Notes under the pieces: model-generated
The model's input: only the letters and a program-made list of their open reading frames with translations
Told to the model about the DNA's origin: nothing
The model's database searches: none
Position numbers and translations under genes: made by a program
In this document: one piece after another, positions 57,025 through 64,000 of the stretch
Layout: the number at the start of each line of letters is the position of its first letter
Numbering within the stretch: the first letter of the stretch is position 1
Assembly: GCF_000471905.2 (NCBI RefSeq)
Contig: NW_006494856.1
Span: 892,523-956,522, forward strand
Direction of reading: 5' to 3'
Length of the DNA stretch: 64,000 nt
DNA from: Amborella trichopoda
Taxonomy: Eukaryota > Streptophyta > Magnoliopsida > Amborellales > Amborellaceae

Positions 57025-57954
57025 TGCCAATTCAAAAGAAAGGGACTCAACGCGAAAACAAGCGAGATAGTCCAAACAAAATGCCAACTTTTTTCTTTTA
57101 TATTGTAGTAAAAATGAGTTACAAGTTGCAAGAACCCATTACTAGGAAGATTACAAGTCTCTTGCGTATGAGGATAAGAGGATGGTTACAAACCAAAACT
57201 TGTGCTTTTGCTCTTGCATCAGAGAGTAAGAGGACGGTTACAGGCCAAAACAAATGCATGTCCCGTGAGGAAGAGGCAAACCCACAAAAGGAAGGACCTC
57301 CTCATAAAGAAGAAGCGAAACCACTTGGAGAGTTAGCTTTAATCGAGTAAGAGGATGGTTACAGGCCAGAAGATAAAGCAGAGCCACTCTAAGAAGTTAG
57401 CCTAAGTCCATCCGATGTGTATGTCAACCATACAAGCCAGATACCTCATTAGACATGTATGTCAAACATACGACGTAGGACCATTCGACATGAAAAGCAT
57501 GTGCTGTTCACAATGGATGCCCTTCCATAGAACAACATGGACCTCACTGTTATTCTAGAGGATTTGGCTTCCAACAGGTACCACAAGACACGCCCCATCC
57601 TTCGTCACTTTTTGCCGGCCCATGGACATCGCCGTATGTAGCTCATCACTGAATGCCGCGAACCCGCACATGACTTACCGACACATGCGAGATCAATCTT
57701 TGCATTGTGATAAGCCACACATGCTGATCAGCGTCGATTGAAGCCAGCACCGGCTAGGTCCTCCAAAGGCCAGCACCAATTGCGTGCCCAACCCCTAGCA
57801 CTGGCTGTTTTGCTTGAGGGTCGGTTTCGGCTGTAACAGCACTCCAAATCATCACCATCGGTTATCTTAGTGCCAGTTGGACTTCTGTTAGCGTCGGCCT
57901 TGTCGTGACTGTTCTCCTCCCGAGACTCCTTGTTTTTGCACCTCCTTAAATGGT
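57025..57954 (+). other. E8 region between pol end and 3' repeat, no gene
   Basis: 57,100-57,370 holds three degenerate copies of a block with GAGTAAGAGGATGGTTACAG. 57,415-57,480 has two ATGTATGTCAA/CATAC units. 57,730-57,900 has CAGCACCGGCT-type motifs. The antisense PMD gene of E7 should lie here in a complete element and is missing; I infer a deletion. Confidence 0.55.
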
Positions 57955-58649
57955 CACAGGATTTCCAAGGACGATGGTTCACCTCTAGCAACCGTACACC
58001 TTCCTTGCGACGGTTCACCTCCAGCAACCATAGTCCTTCCCCACGATGGTTCACCTTCTGCAGCGGTACGACCCACCTCCCATGGCCGGTCGTCTTTTGT
58101 CGGAATTGCTCCCACACGGCCAGAAACTCACTAGAAAACCTTCACGCCTATCTTTTTAGCTTGGACTTCACCAAAATCACACCGAAAGGCTTTTGTAGAC
58201 TTCCCTTGAATCCCTAGAAACCTTTGCGACACCATGAAAGTGCCATAAAACTTCAAGAACCCTCAAGAAACCCCTTAAAAAAATGTCGAAAAGCCCTCAA
58301 GACGTGCGGAAAAACTCACTGATGTGTTTCCCTCCTCTTCTTGAAAGAAAAACGATAGCTAAAGCCTCCTCTACTTCCTGAAAAGATCCCCAAAAAGCTC
58401 TCCTTTCCCTGCTACTTTCTCCGCAAACTCACCGAATCCTTAACGAAGTTTGTTCAACAAAGGTCTTCTCTACAGGACCCTTAACCAGAAGCCTGCTACC
58501 TACCAAAGAACCTTCCTTGCAGAGACTGTTGTTGAAGTCCCATTGCTCGCTGAAAACTACAAACGAGCGCTCTCACGGTTAAAGAAAAATTGTGTTTAAG
58601 TTTTTTTTTAGCCTTTGGTGAAAATAATGGAAAACGGGATTTCACCCCC

Positions 58650-58657
58650 TTATATAG
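58650..58657 (-). promoter_or_regulatory. Antisense TATA box, copy 2
   Basis: CTATATAA on the minus strand (CTATATAAGGGGGTGAAATC), in a block well conserved between the two copies. In a complete element it would drive transcription toward the PMD gene. Inference from motif and position only. Confidence 0.5.
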
Positions 58658-58779
58658 ACTACACTGCTCTCGAATGCCCCTCACAAATTGGGAAGTCCAG
58701 GTGCGTTCAAGGGAAGTCAAGCGACAACAAGCCGGATCGAGATTTACACGAGGTCCAAGGTAACTCTCATCAATCCATC

Positions 58780-59120
58780 CCCAACGCCGGTTGACGCGGT
58801 GCCAGGTGGATTTCCAAAACAACCCTTGTGTAGGTTGACTTAGCGTTGAGTTTATTTCCAAAAACAACCTTAGCACTGGTTGACTTTGTGTCGGGTGTGT
58901 ATCCGAAACGACCCTAGAATTGGTTGACTTAGCGCTAGATGTGTTTCCACATACAACCTTAGCGCTGGTTGACTTTGTGCCGGGTGTGTCTCCGAAACGA
59001 CCCTAGCACCGGTTAACTCAGCATTAGTTGACTTCAAATAATATCATGGGTCATTCACAACGCCAGCTGAATAGCGCCGATTGTGTTAGAACTCAGCGCT
59101 AGTTGTGTAGTGAAAACTTA
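58780..59120. repeat. GCGCC-GGTTGACTTAG repeat cluster, copy 2
   Basis: Degenerate units with ACCTTAGCGCTGGTTGACTT and GTGCCGGGTGTGTCTCC blocks, matching 50,780-51,120. Confidence 0.7.
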
Positions 59121-59509
59121 GCACTAGTTGAAAATTCACAACAAACCATCAGTGCTACACATGGCGCTGACCATATTTCAAGCAGTGCATACCCTACCAT
59201 TATCCCTAGTGGACTTGCACCTAGGCCATTGCACCTAAATTGTGACCTCCCTAATGGAGTGATGAGTTGTACCTCATCCCCCACTATGAGTCACACCCAT
59301 AATGCGGCCCATCATCCTCAATGAAGTTAGGGTCATTCTCACCTCCCCAATACCCAAAGAGTACCTTACCCCCTTAAAAAACCACAGTAAGGTCCACTTG
59401 TGAATAGTCTTAGCCATGTTATCCCCAGGGAGTCAGATTACCGTCCACAGGCCTATTCCTCATGGAGCTCCACCTACATGGCGACCCACACAACGGTCCG
59501 TGCTGCATG

Positions 59510-59950
59510 ACCCTAAACTGCACAGCCATGGTCTAGACGCACGACCCCAAACTTCGCAGTCTAAACTATACGACCTTAAACTATAGCAGAGGTCTAGTTG
59601 CACGACCTTAAACTGCATTGTCTTAAGTTGTATGACTTTAAGCTGCATAACTATGGTCCTAGCTGTGCGACTTAAACTGCATAACCATGGTCTGAACTAT
59701 ATGACCTTAAACTGTAGCGGAGGTCTAGTTGCACGACCCTAAATTGCGTGGTCCATAGTCTACGTCCCTATCGCATGACGTTAAATTGCACAACACCATG
59801 GTCTGAACTATATGACTTTAAACTGTAGCAGAGGTCAAGTTGCACGACCTTAAACCTCATATTTCTAGTTGTATAACTTTAAATGTGCATAACCACGGTC
59901 CAACTATAAGACCTTAAACTATAGTGCACGTCCTGGCCGTATAACAATAA
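59510..59950. repeat. TAAACTG array, copy 2
   Basis: About eleven GACCTTAAACTGCA-like motifs spaced about 30-40 bases, matching 51,540-52,010. Confidence 0.75.
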
Positions 59951-60814
59951 ATTTCTTTGCCTAGGTCAAGGAAGCATGACCATAAACTCGCCCCCACATA
60001 AGCGCACATGCCTTTATGTGCACTTTCACGCACACCATTCCTAACCTACCTGTTAGTGTGCACGCATCTCCTTCATTACCTCCCCATGAGTTCATCACTC
60101 TAGATCATTCCCCAGTGAGTCTCACCTATACTCACAAAATGATGAACCATCCCGTCATCCATACTCGTTCTAAGTTAGTAGGTCACTATCGTCCACTCAC
60201 CTTTCATACATCGCCCATCTCTCATGGGTAGCCTCGAGCCATCTCCCCAAGTGAACCACACCACCACTATACTCACTCTATGGCCTTCATAGACTGTCAG
60301 CCATCACCATTACGATCCAGCTGTATGACCTTAAACCATAGCGCATGTCCAAGCCACATGATGTTAAACTGTTTCGCATGGGTCCCGAAGGCATGACCTT
60401 AAACACACCCTCACAAAAAAAAAAAGTTGGCACGGTGTATCCCTAAATAAGGGAACGTTATGAGTAAAAATGAGTAAAAGAGTTTCATGAAACCATGAAT
60501 AAAATAGTTCCGTGAATAAAAATCAGGCACAGTGAAAACCCAAAAGGGCACCATGAGTAAACATGGATAAAAAGGGCGGACATAGCCGAAAGGTCATGGG
60601 TAAAAGAGCCCCAAAATAAAAAAAAGAAGTTGGTGAAAACCGTCTCTACGACGCCACTTCCCAAGTTCAAACAAAAATCTACGAAGGACGCTTGGACCAA
60701 TAAACAGGATGATGCAACATTCGCTTCCACAAGTGGCTTCAGTCAGCACTCCCTTCATCGTCAAGACGTCCAACAGGGTGTAGACGTTAAAATCATCCCT
60801 GGACATTCCTTCTT

Positions 60815-61340
60815 CAGTTCTGGGTGAGCAGGTAGCCCAGTCGTTGTCCTTCTCCAGTCCTGGGTGAACAGGTAGCCCAGTCGACGTCTTTCTCTAGTCT
60901 TGGGTGAGCAGGTAGCCTAGTCGATGTCCTTCTCCTGTTCTGGGTGAACAGGTAGCCCAGTCGATGTCCTTCACCAGTCTCGTGTGAACAGGTAGCCCAG
61001 TCGACGTCTTTCTCCAGTCTTGGGTGAGCCGGTAGCCTAGTCGATGTCCTTCTCCAATCTTGGGTGAGCAAGTAGCCCAGTTGACGTCCTTCTCCAGTCT
61101 TGGGTGAGCAGGTAGCCCAGTCGACGTCCTCCTTTAGTCTTAGGTGAGCAGGTAGCCCAATCGAAGTCCTTCTCCAATCCTAAGTGAGCAAGTAGCCCAG
61201 TCGATGTCCTTCTCCAATCCTGGGTAAGAAGGTCGCCCAGTCGACATCCTTCTTCAGTCCTGAGTGAACAAGTAGCCTAATCGACATCTTCTTTAGGGTT
61301 GGGTGACAATGTAGCTCAGTCATTATCCCTTCTTCAAGGA
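60815..61340. repeat. 40-bp tandem array, thirteen units
   Basis: Consensus GTCTTGGGTGAGCAGGTAGC followed by CCAGTCGACGTCCTTCTCCA. Thirteen units can be counted; the last three are the most divergent. Copy 1 keeps only about two units before its break at 52,954. Minus-strand frames through the array are low-complexity artefacts. Confidence 0.92.
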
Positions 61341-61344
61341 CCTC

Positions 61345-61858
61345 CTCCCCATGTATAGAGTGTGCATGCCTTCTCCTTCTATTATAGACCTCATCCCCAT
61401 GCATGAAGTGTGCATGCCTTCTCCTTCTCTTATAGACCTCCTCCCTATGCATGAAGTGTGCATGCCTTCTCCGTCTCTTATAGACCTTCTCCCCATGTTT
61501 GGAGTGTGCTTGCCTTCTCCTTCTCTTATAGACCTCCTCCCCATGCATGGAGTGTGCATGCCTTCTCCTTCTCTTAGTAGATCTCCTCCCCATGCACAGA
61601 GTGTGCATGCCTTCTCTTTCTCGTATAGACCTCCTCCCCATGCATGGAGTGTGCATGCCTTCACCCGTGTGCATGCCTTCACCCTATCTTATAGACCTCC
61701 TCTTCATACATGAAATGTGCATGCCTTCTTCTTCTCTTATGGACCTTCTCCCCATGCATGGAGTGTGCATGCCTTCTTCTTCTCTTATGGACCTTTTCCC
61801 CATGCATGAAATGTGCATGCCCTCTCCTTCTTCTATAAACCCCTCTCTCCATGAGGCT
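61345..61858. repeat. 48-bp RY-motif array, long copy (about eleven units)
   Basis: Consensus CCCCATGCATGGAGTGTGCA followed by TGCCTTCTCCTTCTCTTATA and GACCTCCT. Unit starts fall near 61,348, 61,396, 61,443, 61,491, 61,539, 61,588, 61,636, 61,751 and 61,799, with a scrambled stretch at about 61,660-61,690. Each unit has CATGCATG or a variant plus GTGCATGCC. Because 48 is a multiple of three, a 16-residue His/Arg-rich repeat is read on the minus strand; I do not consider it a gene. Confidence 0.92.
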
Positions 61859-62283
61859 AGGTGACAAAGTAGTCCAGTCGTCATCCTTCCAAGGTAGAAA
61901 CTGACAAAGCTGGGGCGGAACATGCCAGAGGCTTCAGCTTGCCTAGCCGGCATGACCAGACCTTCGGGATCGGTTAATAGAACCTGCCCCCGACTGGACT
62001 CTGCAGACGAGACCAATAGTGGGACTCTTATCGTCAAAAGAAAACCTGGTGTAATAGCAAACAAACACTGCCAAAACGTCTCTTCTCCCCTTAAAGTCTC
62101 CACGGACGGACCCGCAAACAATGAACCCCTACGTCTGAGCATCCTAGTTACACCATTATGTGAATCTCCTCGACGTTCACATGGTCCTGTGGCTAGGAAA
62201 GAAAAACATAAAAGCCAAAGGAAACTTTCTGAATGATTGTCCTTCTCGCTTCTCTTGAAGCACAACATTTCTACGGGACATGT
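61859..62283 (+). other. E8 sequence between arrays and 3' LTR
   Basis: It opens with one degraded 40-bp unit (61,859-61,893), then about 390 bases of unique sequence also present inverted at 55,276-55,680. No polypurine tract is visible just before 62,284. No gene. Confidence 0.6.
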
Positions 62284-63572
62284 TGTTTGAACGTATTTTT
62301 CATCACGTTGGTCCCCGGTAGGAAGCAGGTAAATAAAACCAGAAAACAGTGGAAAATTCCCTACAGCCTCATAATTGCTCAAGATCATCATCAGCACTTC
62401 AAAAGACCACCTGCCAAGTTTCATCACGATTAGACATGTCTAAGGCAATGAACACAAAAAAACAGTTTTCGAAAAATTGGCCTCTAGCACCCTGAAATGG
62501 ACCCTACAACTGGAGTTACATTTTCGATGTCTCAAATCCCTATGGGACCACTTTCCTTGGATCTAGCATGGTTGAAAACCCACATGGGCCAAGTTTCGAC
62601 TTGATCTGACACTCCAGAACAAAGATATGAGCAAAACATTGAAATAAGAGAGGTCGCATACTATTCCCATATGGCCTCACTGTATCAAAACACCATTAAA
62701 CATGGCTGTTTTTATAGTCACGAGCAATCACTTTTGAGGCTTGTAACTCACTCGTTCCAAATCGGATCGCTCCCAAATTTGGTGAGCGCATTCATCTCAT
62801 CAAGACGAACAATTCAATACGTGGCACGCCCCGAGATGATATCCGAACAGGGAGAAAAGCTTAAGAGACGTTGCCGATATGTGAAGAAGTTGTAAAAAAT
62901 TCAACAACAACACACACCGCTCAATGAACCTAATCACGATGCTCACGCGGATCGATGCAAAACCAATTCCATTGTGTGCGTAAGTTTCAGGGCTATCATT
63001 AGACTAAACCATGTACATGATAGACGGTCAGCTTTTATGCACGAAGCCGATGAAGACACTGAAATTCAGGCCGCCGGATTCAATATTTCGGCCAAAACTC
63101 AAAAGTTTTGAAATCTTTGTTCGAGCTCCAAATCGTATTTCGATTGTTGCCACGCGATCATGATGACATGCTAAGTGTGCTACAATGAAGAAATCACAAA
63201 AAAACATTAAGAAAAGATTGCACTACCTATCCGAAGTTTTCAAGATTCAAATAAATTTCAAGTCTCGTGATCATGACTCAAAAACATGATTCATGGCTCG
63301 AAGTTGGTATCAAAACAATCGCCATGTCGAGTCCTACAAGAAAACAATAATCTTTTGATCAAATGGGCTTCAAAACAACCCCAGGTCTACCACAGAAGAT
63401 CACAAAAGTTCTCGGGTAGCCACAGGGACTATTGTAGAATTCCACACATTGTTAGGTAAGGTCAAAACAGTCCTTTTGCACCCATTTTTAGGATTTCTTT
63501 TAATTCAATTAAATCTTAATTTTCAGCAATTAGGTCTAATTTTGATCAATCAATCATGTTTGGGCACAACTC

Positions 63573-63659
63573 TATATAAACAGGCACTACCTCATTGTAA
63601 AAAAAAATGACCCCCCACCACCTCTCGATCTTGAGTGGATTCTTTGACAAATCAATAAA
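63573..63659 (+). promoter_or_regulatory. L7 TATA box and poly(A) signal
   Basis: TATATAAA at 63,573-63,580 and AATAAA at 63,654-63,659, as in L4 and L5. Confidence 0.75.
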
Positions 63660-63819
63660 ATTTTGATCCCTTGCTTGAGCCTGTGAGTACCTTTTGGAGG
63701 GATCGAGATGAGAGAGAGGAAAACCCTTTGGGCAAGCAACTTTCTCTCTCTTCTCTCTATCCTTCTCTTCTTTCTTTCTCTCTCTTCTCTCTTTCTTACT
63801 TCTCTCTCTTTTCTCTCTC

Positions 63820-64000
<181 letters not shown>

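Larger units (their letters stand above)
57955..60814 (+). repeat. E8 3' region, copy 2 of the 2.9-kb direct repeat
   Basis: Colinear with 50,005-52,880. It has the same order of parts, keeps an intact minus-strand TATA (58,650-58,657), a CGCC/GGTTGACTTAG cluster (58,780-59,120) and a TAAACTG array (59,510-59,950), then runs into the 40-bp array. Short minus-strand frames such as 58,876-58,496 are not shared in frame with copy 1 and are not called as genes. Confidence 0.8.

Noticed and set aside
57025-57370. 149-codon plus frame (56,901-57,350) as a separate gene
   Set aside because: It starts inside the integrase C-terminus in another frame and continues through degenerate repeats.
60815-61340. 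CRISPR-like array
   Set aside because: Repeats are contiguous and degenerate with no unique spacers, in plant retrotransposon DNA.
61180-61867. Minus-strand frames with a 16-residue His/Arg-rich repeat (and the plus-strand match at 55,691-56,047)
   Set aside because: They are produced by a 48-bp tandem array read in a frame that is a multiple of three. The frame shifts at the scrambled unit and the number of units differs between copies, with no start context or domain.

Overview
This window is repeat-dense plant nuclear DNA, probably pericentromeric or otherwise heterochromatic. I see no host protein gene, rRNA, tRNA or organellar segment. Almost everything is decayed LTR retrotransposon. 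The plant call rests on Ty3/gypsy polyproteins that carry a second, archaeal-type RNase H (aRNH) between the RT-linked RNase H and integrase (the Tat/Ogre hallmark), on a Ty1/copia fragment, and on an antisense plant mobile domain (PMD) gene. No species can be named from the sequence. Element labels E1-E8 and LTR labels L1-L7 are mine.

Layout. 1-10,278: E1, minus strand, a Tat-type element running off the left edge (integrase, aRNH, RT/RNase H, gag, PBS, 5' LTR L1). 10,279-15,732: E2, plus strand, a 5'-truncated LTR (L2) plus gag of a sister subfamily. 15,733-17,864: L3, an inverted truncated LTR of the same subfamily as L2. 17,865-19,447: E3, a dead integrase tail and its 3' repeats. 19,448-21,742: E4, a Ty1/copia remnant ending at a 20-base N gap (21,743-21,762). 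About 22,610-32,451: E5, minus strand, a different Tat/Ogre-like family (3' LTR, PPT, integrase, aRNH, RT, protease, partial gag). 32,452-36,392: E6, LTR L4 plus the gag N-terminus. 36,393-about 52,954: E7, LTR L5, gag, protease, then (RT to integrase missing) an antisense PMD gene and a long 3' region. 52,955-55,965: an inverted 3' end (LTR L6 plus upstream repeats). 55,966-64,000: E8, an integrase tail, a second copy of the 3' region, two large tandem arrays and LTR L7, which runs off the right edge in a pure (CT)n tract.

E1, E2, E6, E7 and E8 belong to one superfamily. A composite reading gives LTR (about 3 kb, with a U5 of more than 1.7 kb full of hairpin repeats) - PBS - gag - protease - RT/RNase H - aRNH - integrase - antisense PMD gene - 3' region with tandem arrays - LTR. 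No single copy is intact. E1 has RT but no visible protease, E7 has protease but no RT, and E8 has the integrase end and the 3' region but no PMD gene. Every coding region has in-frame stops or frameshifts.

Most interesting points: (1) the antisense PMD gene looks like its own transcription unit, with a TATA-like site on the minus strand upstream and an AATAAA just after its stop; (2) the U5 regions hold arrays of short imperfect hairpins whose core, close to CTAGCGCCGACTG, recurs in the 3' region around the antisense promoter; (3) a 48-bp tandem array carries dense CATGCATG (RY-type) sites just before the 3' LTR; (4) several fold-back and microhomology junctions record how the elements were rearranged.
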